This document shows positions 23,901-37,219 of a DNA stretch of 64,000 nucleotides, one piece after another. The translations under genes were made by a program, and so were the position numbers. The stretch comes from Apostichopus japonicus. Taxonomy: Eukaryota; Echinodermata; Holothuroidea; Aspidochirotida; Stichopodidae. Numbering within the stretch: position 1 is the stretch's first letter; the number at the start of each line of letters is the position of its first letter. Location: the NCBI RefSeq assembly GCF_037975245.1, contig NC_092565.1:19686499-19750498 (forward strand), written 5' to 3'. Under the pieces are notes generated by a model that was given only the letters and a program-made list of their open reading frames with translations, was not told the origin of the DNA and did not search any database.

Positions 23901-26900
23901 CCTCCAGCTTGTTTATTCTGCTCATTTCGAGTTATTGCAAGTCACTGGCTGTTTCCTGTTTTGATATCCTCAAAAATATCAGGATGCACTGTATGTTTAT
24001 GTGAGTACTTGCATTACAAGCCACATACAGATCATGATGTCAAACTACATTGCAGGAAATATCAAACCGAAAGACTGAAGGAGGTTTGATGCGTAGTCCT
24101 GAAATCATATTCATATTTTTCTTTTTACCCTTTTGGCATTCCATGAAAACCCAAAGGTTGAATCAGTACCAATGAGCACCGGTCTGTCTGTATTTGTACA
24201 TGATTTAATCCACACACTTTTTGTCTATAACTTTCTTTCCCTTTCTCTTACAGTCTCAGTTCTGAGTGCTCTATTCATCTCATTCCTCTTACTCTCTGAA
24301 TTTTACTATTTCATAAAACCAGAAGTGTAAGTAGCACCATTTTGTCTTATTTTCTCTCATTTATTTATTCATCATATTAACCAAAGACAAGAGGCACTGC
24401 ATTTGTGGGCAGAAACAAACAACAAAGCACAGAGGGTAGAAGAAAAGAAAACCTTTTGGACTTGTGAAAGCTGGTGCTAGAATCATTTAAAAACAGCTGA
24501 TTTGCTTTGTACGTAGTACCAGGAGCACCAGAAATTGTTGCATCATCTATCCAATTTGTGCAAATCCAAAAATTTATCAAATTTTTCGACAAAAATTGTC
24601 TACCCACATTTTTATGTGCAAAGTACTGAAGGTGAGGCCTGTGAAGGTTAGCAGGTCTGTCCTGGGTGAAGTTTCTATACTTTCGATGTCCTAACAAAGC
24701 ACTTAGCAATCAAATTTACCCTCTGGCAGATAATTTACACGATAGAAATTGTCAAATTTCATACATGGGTTTTCTAGCCTGCCTGACTGCAGTTCACATA
24801 TAGTCAGGCTAAACAGTGTCTGTGTGCTCCTATAAAGCTAGAAAATGCTACAGAAAACTCATGAAATAATATCATAGAGATTACAGTTATGCATATGTCA
24901 ACAGATATCATTAAATCATATTTACTATATGTTTACAAGACTGTAAATCATTAACTTTATTGATGCATATGTACATAGCTAATACAACAGTAGTAAATGT
25001 ATATACAAACTATCTAGAATTTAAATTCATTAATTGTTTCAAATGTGTGCAAAAATTGTTGATGATTATAGGTCCAAATGAAAAGCTTAATTTAAATTTC
25101 TCTTGTCATTTTGTGTAGGAAGGAATGTGAGGAAGGATTAAAGATAAGTTTTGTAACGCAACGAGTTTGGCTGCTTGGAAGTAACAGATATTTACATGTA
25201 GGGTTGCTATAATTGACAAATCTTCCTGCAATGTACTTTCAACCTCCTATTAACCAACTCTTCTTCAACCAACCCTTTTTTTCCCCCATCCCGACAGAGT
25301 GAGTGAACTTTATGTCGATAATCCCGGTGAAGTGGAGATGCTAAATGTTCACATCAATATTTCGCTAGTAAAACTCAAGTGTTCATGTAAGTATAATATT
25401 AGTGTTAAGAATCCAACAAGTTTTCAACATGATTGTTTGGGTTTTATGAATGACTGATGACAAAACATTATCAGACAAACTATGCCATTCTCACCTACTT
25501 GTCTGCATTCCCCCGGTAATGGAGTTCAACTTCTCACCCCAAATGACAGCTTTTAAAGCTCCTTTCTTGTGTAAACATATCAGTGGCAGTTACTGAATAA
25601 TATCTACACTCTCTTGGCAAAATTGAGAGGTATGTTTTTTAGTTAAAGCATGGCCCACATAATATCACGTAAGTCATGTGCTATTTAACCAGCTAGTACT
25701 GTAAGAACTAATAACGTGAGTGGGTGTGTTAAAAGCCTTTGAAGAAGATCCTGCTAGGATCGAAATGTCAGGCCAACTTACTTTTACACATTCTATTACA
25801 CAGGCTCTCTAGTGGATAAGCAGTTTTGCTAACATTTTTTTTTTAACTTGAGTGGGTGTAATGATAACATATATGTTTCACAGGGCAAATTTTTGACTGT
25901 CATCTGATCATAAGATACAACCAAATACCAAATATCAGCTTTGGAGGCTGTCCAACTGACGACTAGTTTTATTACATTAAATTCAGATTGCATTGTAACT
26001 AAATGTCTCCATGTAGGTATAAAAGGTGTAAATTGGTATAGCCCTGCATAACTTTGAAGATACTGAAATTAAAAAAAAAAATAATGGTAGGCCTATGATC
26101 CACCCATGGGGGAGTTTTACTGGCTCAAAGCTGGTGTTGTCTTCACCAAACTTAAACATCTCTCCTACAATGTACATACTGATCGTTTCTGTATTATTTT
26201 GCTACAATTTTTAGGGACAACCAAATCTGCGATTCGGACAACCAAAAAGTAAAACCCTTCTAAAAGGACAAACACGATCCCCAAGAATTTTAATGATCAA
26301 AGGTTAATAGTTGTAGTATATTTGTAATAATTATGAGTATATAGACATTTTTCTGAAATTTGTTTATTCTAGCAATCAGTTTAAATGCAACTTGTTTCTC
26401 TATTCTTTCTCACAGTTATTGGTTTGGATATTCAAGATGACATGGGCAGGCACGAGGTAGGACATGTAGATAACACCGTCAAAGAACCAATCGATGGAGG
26501 AACTGGATGCAGATTTGAAAGCAATTTCAGGATAAACAAGGCAAGAAATATTGTTTTGAAATTTCAAAAATATCATCTGACAAGCACATCGTTGAAATCT
26601 GTTTGAAAATACTTTGAAATGAAAATCTGTTTGGAGTTATTCTGCTTTGTAGGAATTTCTCTCAAAGTACAGTATTTGGTATATATATTGGTGTAGTTCG
26701 CTATTTGTCTTGTTTTTAACTCCAATTAACTAAATCGATCAGAATCTATATGATACCAATAGGGATAGAAATATGAGTTAGTGTTAAAAGAATAAAGCAT
26801 CCACATACAATGTACGAAACCATCGACATAATTTTGAAAAACTCAAGAAATATTTTTGCTACAAGAGGAACTTCTTTTGTCCATTTGACAATATGTAAAT

Positions 26901-29900
26901 AAAGACTTCACAAGATGGTGATTCTTTTCAAATCATATCAATCAATAAAACTTAATCGTAAGGTTTCTGACAAACAAGTTGATGATTTTTGTTGTATGTT
27001 TTCGTATGCTATAGGTACCTGGTAATTTTCATGTATCTACACATGCAGTGGGTATGAACCAACCACAACGGGTAGATTTTTCTCATATTATCCATGAGAT
27101 AACCCTTGGTGCTGATTTACAGGTAAGCCTATTCACAAGTTCATTCAACTAAATTTAAATGCTAGCCAGGTGAATTGAATTGAGGACAGCCTGCAATGTA
27201 AAATCTGCAATGGTCTTCTACATCTTTCCCTATTAAATCTGTGCTTGAAAAACTATGCTTTATTCCCCAGCACAACTGTCGAAGGTTGTTTACAGAATTT
27301 TTTGATGGATTCACAGGTTACATACACAAAATTTGTTTGTTGTGTTGCATATTTGTTGTTGTTTTTCTTCTTCTTCTTTGCTCACTTTTTTGTTTCATTG
27401 TTGCAATAAGAGAGACAATGAAGCAGTACCATAAACTATATGTAAATGAATTCTACTAGCTGCTTTACAAGTGGCTGGTTATGCAGTGTTGTGATAGCTT
27501 CTCCAGTGCAAGGTGACAAACATCAACGATACATTTACAATGAAACCTCTAAACTTAAGGTTAGGCCTTCACCAATTTCATAGCAGCCCTACCTAGCCTT
27601 TATCAACTTATAGCTCTTGAATTCCATAATGGCGGAGATGAATTCTCCATACTGTTTTCTATGAAACATTCCACTACTCACTAATTAGTGAGTGAGCCTA
27701 AAAACAAGTGCAATATACAAGGTGCTCCCATTATAATTTAGTCCTACAGTATAAAATACCATTCTCATAGCAAATCTACCATACCTAGCCTTGTTTAGAT
27801 ATAAGCTCGCATATTTTGGGAATATGCAGGAATACATCATTGGTGAGGTCATTTTTATTTTGATATTTATATATATAACCTGAAAATATGTATACAGGGA
27901 ATAATACTCTGTTACAATTTTGTTTAGCAGTTTGAAAGCCTCTAGATCGTGTCACTTATAAAGGTACTATAGTTCATGGGTAAAAAATATGCCATTAATC
28001 TTTGAAAATGTGTAGCAATTTGACCATTTTACATAACATAACATTTTGCATAACATTTTGCAATGAGATACCGAATAAGTTATTTCCTGATATATATGCC
28101 AATAAAACCACCAGCAAGTTTAACTGTTTGCTATGTTTGCTGATTCAATATACCAACTGGTAACAGCTGGTAACTATGATGTTTTCATGCTAAATCTGAG
28201 TTGGTACTCTGTTGATTTAAGCCTTTGACAAATGTTGACATGATTCCAGTTAAATGTTTGGACTGATGCTTAATTAAACACAGTCTTTGTTGCTCTGTCT
28301 TTAGAATAGAGTTAAAAGATTGAATTGCACAGTGTGATGTAAACTCTGATAATTTTGTGGTTTGTAGGAAGTTAAGAAGCGGTTCATGTTTAATGTTCTT
28401 CCATGTGGAGGGATTCATATATCTTCAGTTTTCAAAGTGACCTAGCTATTGGCTGAAATGAAAGATGAAAAAAAAATATGCTGTATTCAGAGATGAAAAC
28501 CTGATCTGAGGTTGATGGCATGTTTAATTGAAAACATATTTAATGGTTTAGTGTAACATGAGAAATGAATTTTGAAATAGAAGAGTTGATAAAAACCAGC
28601 TTGGCAGTCTTATATATCTGTATTATTTTGAATCTAAATCAAAATTGTAATGGAAATTTCATGCAGTATAGTTTTTTCCTCCATGTATATACTGTCATAT
28701 TGTCTGCCATCAGGATTAAAACTCTTGAAATTGTTTGATTTAAATATCTCATTTCTGGATTGTTTCTTTGTCTTTCAGAACAAAAGTTTAGATGCAGCTG
28801 CTTTTAACCCCTTACAAGGAACAGACCACTCAGGAGCTAAATGTTAGTTCACTTTTTAGTAGTTAGCTTACCAATTACTGTCAAGTAGTTCTCATATAAA
28901 TAGTTCACGGTACTACTTCCTAGGATATCATACTGACGAGAGGGGACACCCAGGGGTGGGGGGTGGGGGGTGGGGGGAGGGCACTTCAGCTCCATGGCCC
29001 ACCTGGGCAGTATGGGATAAAGAATTATGTATTGTCATTTTCATAATATTTAAGGCAAATTGAAGACTTAAAAAAAGGAATCCCAGTGACATAGCTGTCC
29101 CCAGGGTCCCGACCGGACTCTTGACACCAATGTATATACCTCTTCTATATTCCAATTGATTCTAAGTCTTTACAAGATTCACCTCTACATGTCACTGAAG
29201 ACTTAACATTGTATGAAGGCCATGTAACGTTTAGCTTTGCTTGTCAAAAAAATCTGTTAGTAGATTTTTTTTCTCTGCCTTTTTCCTTGGGCAACCCCCC
29301 TCCCCCCCACACACACACCTTTATATGCACCTTTTGTGAGATCATCTCATTTGATTAATCTCAAGGGTTACAATTTTTACAATTTTCTGAGAATTTAAAT
29401 ATTTTTGGATAATTTAACTTTATGCCATCCTTGTTTAAGTTAAGACTTAACTGATTATTAATATTTTATGATCAGTTTAATCAGAAGATAACTCTCAGTG
29501 TCAATCCCAACTACTTGTTTGATTCTTTTTTCGAAAGTTCAAGGCTCTTCAATTTTACAAAATTGTTAGCAATTGCTCAGTGGTATTGTAATCTTCAGCA
29601 TTAATATATAGTCCACTTGTTAGCTATGAATTGCTTTAAAATGCAAATTTGTTTTAATCCTTTGGTAGTCAGAGCAGAGACAGGTTTTAGTGTCCCAGAA
29701 GAATTTGAAAAAAAGAATTGGGGTGAAAAAGAAATCTCTTAAAAACACTTTCATCTCAGAATTTACAAAAAAAATTGTCAGTTATGTTGAAAGAATACTG
29801 ATCCATGTATATTTGATTGTCTACTTTATGATACAGCTTGTTATATAGTTTTGGAATATTTTCGCTTTCTGAGAGGTCATGTGTCGTTTGATATTGTTTC

Positions 29901-32408
29901 TCTCTCAGCTGATGAGTCACATGACTACTATCTTCAAATAGTCCCAACGGTTTACAAACATCTAAATGGCAACGAAGATATATCCTACCAGTATACTTAT
30001 GCCTACAAGGTGAGTGCTTTGAGCCATATTTATAACACCTTTAATACATCCTCAATGGTCATATGTCCCACCCTCCCCTCTCCTCCTTCCCCCGTCCCCC
30101 TCCTCCCCCTCCTCCCCCTCCTCCCCCTCCTCCCCCTCCTCCCCCTCCTCCCCCTCCTCCCCCTCCTCACCCTCCTCACCCTCCTCACCCTCCTCCCCCT
30201 CCACCTCCCCATAGCCATACACTGTTTGTACTTAATACAAACACAGAAAGTTTAAGGCACAATTTTGTTTCTATATAAGAAGAATGTTATGACCTCAAAT
30301 AAGATGTTTGTAATGCATGACATGCTTTACAGACTTGTAAAGGTTCACTATGTGTTGCATTTATTCCCTGGGTGCTACGTTATAAGCGTCACATTAATTT
30401 GTTTGTTTTCTCCTTTAAATGTGTTTATACATCTACGTGTATGTTCATGCACACCATTTGCTTTATGTTAAAAATATCATCCATCGACTTTTCAACAGAA
30501 CTGTTGGTGGGGAGGGGGGTGGGGGAGGGGGAGGGGGATGTGGAAGAGACAGGGAAGTTAAAGGGGATGCCGTTGTGTATGATTGTGTGGATGCTTTCGA
30601 CTTATTATGTGGTAATTTTTCTGCAATATGTTCACATTTATGCCAAAAGACCTTCGAATCTGACTTGTTTCTCTCAGCATTATACCTTGTGACTGGTGAA
30701 ACAGACTCGATGCTACATGCTCAGACTGAAGCAACAGACTAGAAGACTTTGACTTGATTATCTCTCTCAGACTGAAACCAAGTTTCTGAAGAAAACAGAT
30801 TTGATGCTATTCTTGTTCAGACTTAGAACAAGAGACTGAACAATGATCGAAGAAACAACAGAGTGGAGAGTACACACTAATTAACTAATTAACCTAGTGA
30901 CTCTAGCTGCAGGCTGGAGAATCTGACATCGACTTTGTCCTCAGAAATGAACCAAACTGAAGAAAACAGACTTGATAAAGTGTGGTGTTCAGATCTAGAC
31001 AACATACTGGAGAATTTTGAGTTGAATTGTCTCAGAATTTTTTCCAATTGTCTGGAGAAAACAGACTTGACAATCTGATGTGACATTGTGACTGATGGAC
31101 AGACCAGAGTATCAAGTTCAAAGGGACAGACTAAAGATGTTAACCTCTGACCCCAGAGTCCCACCAATGTCTGAGGCAAATAATTAATTTTCTCTAATAT
31201 AGATTGGAACCTACCTGTCTGCACTTGAAAGTTGACTGTCTAATGCATTTCTTGTCTGGTTTGCACACAGGCATATTTTGCCCGAGAAATATTGAACCTT
31301 TGTCAGGAGTATTTTTATGAAGATTCATTCCTAAAAACACAAATTAACAAAATGCCTAAATGATGATTTTGTTCCATTTCTTCAACAAAAGTGCTTGAAC
31401 AACATTAGTGACAAATTATTAGTATGACAAACGATCATTCAATCTTACAAGAATAGTCTACTCAAATAAAATGATGAGTTTAATTTAGATGTTAGATGTT
31501 AATAATGCCCTCCCAGGCTCCCATACTGTATGTACTCTCATTGTCTCATTGTTTATTCACGGCCTACAGCATTATTCTGCCTTTGGCCATGGAGGCAGGT
31601 CTCTACCAGCAATATGGTTCCGATATCAGATCAGTCCGATCACTGTCAAGTATCATGAAAAGAGAGCTCCATTCTATACCTTCATCACAACGGTGAGTTT
31701 AAAGTACCAGTTTACAGATCTGTGATTGGACAGAGCATGTTTGAGATCACTGAAAACAGGGGGAGGGGGAAGGGAGAAAGAGAGGGGTGAGAGGATGGAG
31801 GGATAGAATTCAAAGAATACTGTCAACTTCTTGAACTTGTATAAGCAGCAAGAATATTTGCATGTTACATAGAGCAGTTTGGGATTGACTGCATTTGGGG
31901 CTTAAAAACTTTGGACAATGTTCATATATTCTCGTAAAATTAAGAGCAAACTTCTTATATTTTGAGATGAATGAATGAAGAAACGACAGTTTATATTTGA
32001 AGCTCTCATACTTTACCATAGATATGGGATACATGGTAATGTAGTCCATCTTATTGAGGGTTTCAAAGTTAGCATTGATAACATGCACTCTCCCTTTCCA
32101 TTCCTAAAGGAGGTAAAAAACACACTGTGCCATATATTGTTTCATTAAGGAATCTGAACTGAGATACCATAGACACTTAACAGTGTCAGTTAGTAAGACT
32201 TCTATCAGATTGTAGAAGGTTCACCTTTTCAGTGTTCCTCAAGTGTAACAGTTTTTGTGCAAGCGGATTTCTAACCCTGGGGCGTTTCATTTCGTTACAG
32301 ATTTGTGCCATTGTCGGCGGCACGTTCACCGTAGCAGGGATCATCGACTCTTTTATATTTACCGCTGCTGAGGTCTTCAAGAAAGCCGAACTAGGCAAGC
32401 TCTCTTGA
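20949..32408 (+). CDS. ERGIC1: ERGIC1, ER-Golgi intermediate compartment protein 1
   Basis: Ten exons: 20949-20968, 23672-23733, 24254-24326, 25298-25386, 26416-26540, 27015-27122, 28779-28842, 29909-30009, 31570-31692, 32301-32408 (stop TGA). They join in frame to 290 residues, the length of human ERGIC1. Recognisable blocks are MPFDFRR, DVYRKIPKDLTQPTYAGA, GLDIQDDMGRHEVGHVDN, VPGNFHVSTHA, YLQIVPTVYK, PAIWFRYQISPITVKY and GGTFTVAGIIDS. Two membrane segments lie at about residues 26-46 and 256-275, leaving a large lumenal domain between short cytosolic ends, as in the ERGIC/Erv41-46 family. The protein cycles between ER and Golgi and is thought to help cargo transport. The start is fixed by the conserved MPFDFRR. 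Nine introns; the one after exon 5 has a GC donor (AAG|GCAAGA at 26541). Intron 1 carries a MITE with a second element nested in it. Confidence 0.96.
21633..22409. mobile_element. 777-bp TIR element nested in the MITE
   Basis: The ends GGCATAGCTGTCGAATACCC (left) and, as reverse complement at right, GGAGTAGCTGCAGAATACCC match at 17 of 21 positions over the full TIR. It sits in a T run of the MITE (seven T on the left, seven T after one A on the right), so the target duplication cannot be resolved. It has no transposase ORF. The interior holds repeated TAGCCCGTTGG motifs. Confidence 0.7.
21912..22051 (+). repeat. 60-bp tandem repeat with TAGCCCGTTGG core
   Basis: GTAGCCCGTTGG occurs at 21920, 21980 and 22040, exactly 60 bp apart, with similar spacer (CATTCCAC-ACTTCTGACTTC). 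Diverged versions occur at 21833, about 22079, 22114, 22169 and 22213, some followed by ATGTC and others by TTCGTCG. These are subterminal or internal repeats of the nested element. Confidence 0.75.
25731..25836 (-). repeat. dispersed repeat R3, copy 1 (ERGIC1 intron 4)
   Basis: On the minus strand: AAAACTGCTTATCCACTAGA, then GAGCCTGTGTAATAG, then GACATTTCGATCCTAGCAGG and a short hairpin GATCCTAGCAGGATC. Related pieces occur at 39498-39541 and 50580-50720. It may be the end of a retroelement (Penelope-like is my guess); there is no coding sequence to decide. Confidence 0.45.
30069..30207 (+). repeat. CCTCCC microsatellite, ERGIC1 intron 8
   Basis: About 20 units of CCTCCC with a few CCTCAC variants, starting 60 bases after the exon 8 donor. 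It explains the proline-, leucine- and arginine-rich ORFs on both strands, which are not genes. Four or more G-runs on the other strand could form G-quadruplexes. Confidence 0.9.
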
Positions 32409-35400
32409 GGTTAATCTTGATCTGATCGGACCCTTCTTTCTTCTCCCTGGCCACGTCGTCATTTATTCCGAGTTCTTGATGGATATCCAACTGTAAACTT
32501 TCAGAAGTTTCTGTTTTCTTCTGCCTTATGGAAATATTTTTTACTTCAAAAGAAGCAAGCTAAGACTTTGTATTTTGTGTTCAGCTGGTGGTGGTCGGTG
32601 GTACTTCACTGAAATTTGGTTCACGGGTGTAAAGTTTATCTAAATTGATGCGGTGTGAAGATTTCAAATCATCAGATAATTGTTAGTTTTAAATCTGTAT
32701 ACAAGAGTGCAGTAGTTTTTGCCAAGATTCTGTAGCTATCCAAAGCTATTCTTATATATTCTGAGAGAGGGTTTATCGTGGTTTTGTATCGTCCTCTTAA
32801 TGTATGGTAAATTCCATACGATTGTTTCAGTCACCTTATATATGGAACAGTGCTAGAATTGAAACTGCCTCCTGTATAAACAAAAGTAAATCAAAGTTTA
32901 TAAACATAAGCATTAATTGCCTGGTGTAAAACTCTATGTGAAAAAGCGTATACATTCATAACTGAAAAGCTTATAGTTGAAACTAGCTTTGTCAGAGAAA
33001 CAATTGCAAGCTAAAATTATGTTAATATCAAATGTAGTTTGGTAACAATGAAACTGGTGTCATTATCACCACAGCAGGTTACAGACTTTTAGTTTGAGTA
33101 CAATGTCCCAAGTACGAGTCCAAAGCCATCAGTTCATGTGCAAGTCTCTGCTGTTTTTGCTGAATAGAGTTGGAAGTGCATTCTTTGGAAGAGATACAGG
33201 AAGAAATCTAGAAATTCAACATGGCCGTGAAAGTCAGTTGGCATATTCCCTTTTGTAGGAGATCCAGAAGTTATTTAGAATGCACTTTCTTCTGGAGTCA
33301 ATGACAGGTCTTCCTTGTGCGATCTTCAAAGAAAGATCTTCCTTGTTCTATCTTCAAAGACAGATTTTCCTCATCCTTTCTTCTTGGAAATGACTAGTTT
33401 GAAGTAATATATTTGTGTTATGTGTCCCTTTTTTATATTTTTTAAGTTATTCATGTATGGAAAGATCTTAAATACATTTAGGTCCTCAGTTTCTTTGCCG
33501 TTCGAGCTTTCATCATTTATATGTATGCTACTATCCTAAGACAAGTGCCAACCATTCATAATTTAACAAGAGCCCAGGAGATGCCGAATGAAAACGGAAG
33601 AGAATTTGCTTAAATAAGACATCACTCATTCCAGTGTTTTATCTGTTAAGACATGTTATTAATAGATGTGTCATTGAGGAGTCAAAGGTCAATTATTTCT
33701 TGTTAAAGGTTTACAATCAGTCATAAAGGATACATTTTGACAGCTCTGTGGTTTGACAGCTTTCCCTAGGTAAAACTTTTGTATATGTCACATCTCTCAT
33801 CTTTTAGTGGTATCCAGCAACATTGAAGAATTATCAACATGATAACTTGATAACCTGCTTCTGATTCGAATGTCTAGGAAAATAAATTGTTGAGCAAACC
33901 ATGTATTCATCCAATGGTTTTGATCAGAGTTGAAATTGTTCACTTTAATCAAAGTCAAGTTGAGTCATTGCTAGTGACTTGATTGACTTGAGTACATTCA
34001 ATTACTTGAGTCACTGTATAATCACTGTATGGAAAGAAAAGTTGACCACATTGTTTGACTTGCTTCACCATTGAAATTTATCGACTTAAGTTACTTTATC
34101 GACTTGATGGTTACTTGTGTTTTCACTTAAGTGCCTTAAACTTAATAATTAGTCATTACTAGTGAATTAGTAAACAAGAAACAATGTGTTTGGTTTTTAT
34201 TGTAATGTTTTGATTGTATACAGAAAAGATAAGAAAGGAAAATATTTGTCATGTTTCAATGTTTTTAGATATGTAGTAGTGAAAATGTTTAATGGAACAT
34301 TCTTGGTGGAAGATTGTACTTATGTTTCTCTGAACTTTTGATAAAAGGATTAAGACGTACTGTGATGAACACAAGTCAGCTGCATTTTTATTCTTTCTAG
34401 TGTGGATCATATGCTATGGTATTCTATAAATGCACATTGAATGGCGATATTAACAATATCGCTATTCAAGGTTTAAGCCTGAGGCAAAGAAGGAGCAGGG
34501 TGTGGAGAGTGAAATGTCTAGAGTTCGAGACCTCATCCCCAAAGTGGAGGATCGTGCTATAATTAATTTTTGTGTTCATGCAGATCTTTTTTTCTTGCAT
34601 GGAAATATTCCTGGTTTATACCAAATATATATCTGTCTAGCGCCCCTAAAAGGTCTGCTGTATGCCTGTATAGACCCCAACTATAGAACGCTATCATGGA
34701 AAAGTTTCTTGAGATTACATAATCTACCTGGCTAGGTCATAAAATGACCTCTCTGTTACCAATTAGTCTGCAATGCCTGCCACATATTTTTCTTGTATGA
34801 GGGTCTTTGTGTGAACACTGTATGATTAACTACACTGTAGACATGAACATATTTTCACACAGTGCTTACACAAAGAGCCTAATGGTGTCAAAAAGCTATG
34901 CAGGCTAATTGTAGAGCCTGAGGTGGATTTACGACCGTGGCAGGTCGATTTTGTAATCACAAAACTTTCCTAGCTATAGCTTGCTATAATTGGAGCCAAT
35001 AAAGTAGATCTTTAAGTTTTGTCGTTAATTAAAATACTTGTAAGACCGGCATCATAGTATGTCTAAGAAATTGTACATTCCCATTGACTGTTTGTGTTTG
35101 CCTGTAGAGTTTCAATTGTCCTGCTGTAATATTTGTTTGTTACATCACAGAATCAAACAATTGCTCTCTTTGTTAAAGAAAGTACCTCATCTGTTTGAGG
35201 TATCTCATTACAATACATAAAGGTTATCAGTAAAAAGTACACCCTCACCACCCCCTTCCCTCTCCACCGTTCCAGTTATAATTTGTTGTGTGTTTCTTTA
35301 CCAAGGAATGTAGTTTTGTGTAGATGTTGTCTTTACTTTTGATGCCTGTGTTGGTGAGCGAACATCTCACAGTATTTTACATATTATTTTTGTGAAGAGA

Positions 35401-35640
35401 TATCACTTTATATTGAATAACCTTAGGTAGTTTTAGATAAGCTTAGGCTACTGTACAGTTGCAGACTTGACCAAATTTTCACAAATAGGTCCTATGGGGT
35501 GTATCAGTCCTAATTTAAGACCCTGTTGAAGAATTCACTGTCTTTAGCTCAATAATTATTTATACTTCTGAAAATTTTTACTATATTGCATCAAATTACA
35601 TTTTGATATTTTGTATGTCAATAAAAACGATAGAATATAT
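32409..35640 (+). other. ERGIC1 3' UTR and downstream region
   Basis: There is no further coding homology. AATAAA signals lie at 33881-33886, 34998-35003 and 35620-35625, so alternative 3' ends about 1.5, 2.6 and 3.2 kb after the stop are possible. The ORF at 34502-34735 has no recognisable family. Confidence 0.55.
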
Positions 35641-37210
35641 CATTTCATTTTGTTTATTGCATGATTTAAATATGCTTATTGGTACAAACTCAATTCAGAT
35701 GGTTTGTGCACCCAAAAGAGGAGCTCAGGTTCCTTTCTGTAAAACTTTTGGCCTCTGCAATTACTGTGCCAGATAACAAATATTTTATGGCCTCATATAA
35801 GACAGTCAAAACCAACTTGATCATTAACAATAGGGTGATGTGGCTTTTATTGTTACATGAGTTTTCACATTAGTCATAATTTTTCAGCTTTTTCTGTGAA
35901 TGTGTTTTGAAGCTGGCTAATTCAGTCAAGCTCTTAGATCACCCCAGCCTCGCTCAACCTCACGACTTGAAACCTGGAGCCTATGCTATCGCCTCAACCT
36001 ACCCCCCCCCCCCTCCTTAAATTGAGATGAAAACTGGATAAAGGCAAATGAAAATTCCAAACCCTTGGGGTATTGGCTTGTCTAGCTTTTTGAAGTAGCA
36101 ATTTTGGAGCCTACATAAATGACCAACTACTTTCAATGACCCGAGTAAAAATTAAGATGCGAGCGAGCCGGGTCCAACCGAATTAGCTGCAAATCAACGG
36201 TTTGGATCACACATAATTCACCACTCGATGATTAGATAGGTAATTAATAATAGCAAGCCTGTTTCATGACATAGTACTATGAATTATTACTGTCTAGCCG
36301 ATCGCTGTTCAATGAGCTTATGTTTAGCCGTCGTTGTAGCCTACTTGCTGGTCAATTACACGTATTCTCTCTGAAAATCACATGTACCCATTTCACGAAA
36401 TAGGCATTTTGTTGTAGCCTGTGTCACACTTGTTCTAGGACTACGCCTAGTTAGTACTATAGTAGTGGTGGAGTGGTGTACAATTTCCACCGAGTAGTAG
36501 TTTGGCGAAATTCTTACACCCTTTCACGTAAGATCTCAGCAAATCGAAGAAATGCCGAAAATACACATATGTCTATCCCTATGACTAAATAAAACAAATA
36601 GGTAGGCCTAATGCCGACACAGAACTGATTTTTGATAAAACTCAATCTGGCAAATGAATAACAAAAGTTATGGCTTTTTAAGTGTTAATTAAGATTATAA
36701 AAGCATGCATGCGGTAAATATGTGAAGCAGCCAGGGATATCTAAGAAGCAGTGTGATGAGCAGTTGACAGTATAAAACATAAAGTAACAGACTGAAAATA
36801 ACATTATTTTACTCAGAAATGCAGATTCAGGACTTTATTATATATGGTGTGTACAAACAGATTCTTTGATGGACAAATTAAGCCTTACAAACTAAGGTAC
36901 TGCAAGCCTAACACTGGTCTTTATTGCATATCAATTTCAGCATTTTTTTTTTAGTGTCATGCTATAAACTTGTTTCACATTACACTCTATGGTTACTGTG
37001 TGCAAAAACTGATACACATTTTTGCACTTGCGTAGCAGTTTGCCCACTTTGCATAGCATTTTGCGATGAGATACGGGATAAATTATTCTCTGAATGAATT
37101 TTTTCATTCATGTGTATGTATCGAACAATTCATACAATTTGTAGAAAATGATGAAATATTTATAATTTATTGATCTTTCAGTTTATTTTCCATTTTCTTT
37201 GATATTCCAG
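35641..37210 (+). other. intergenic region and ARMH3 5' flank
   Basis: No gene is recognised. A C run lies at about 36002-36013, and a less AT-rich stretch (36130-36500) may include the ARMH3 promoter or a non-coding first exon, but no exon can be fixed. The first ARMH3 coding exon follows an acceptor at 37209-37210, so at least one upstream 5' UTR exon is expected here or nearby. Confidence 0.4.
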
Positions 37211-37219
37211 GTGATAGGT

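Noticed and set aside
30030-30278. Proline-, leucine- and arginine-rich ORFs on both strands
   Set aside because: All are translations of the CCTCCC microsatellite in ERGIC1 intron 8.
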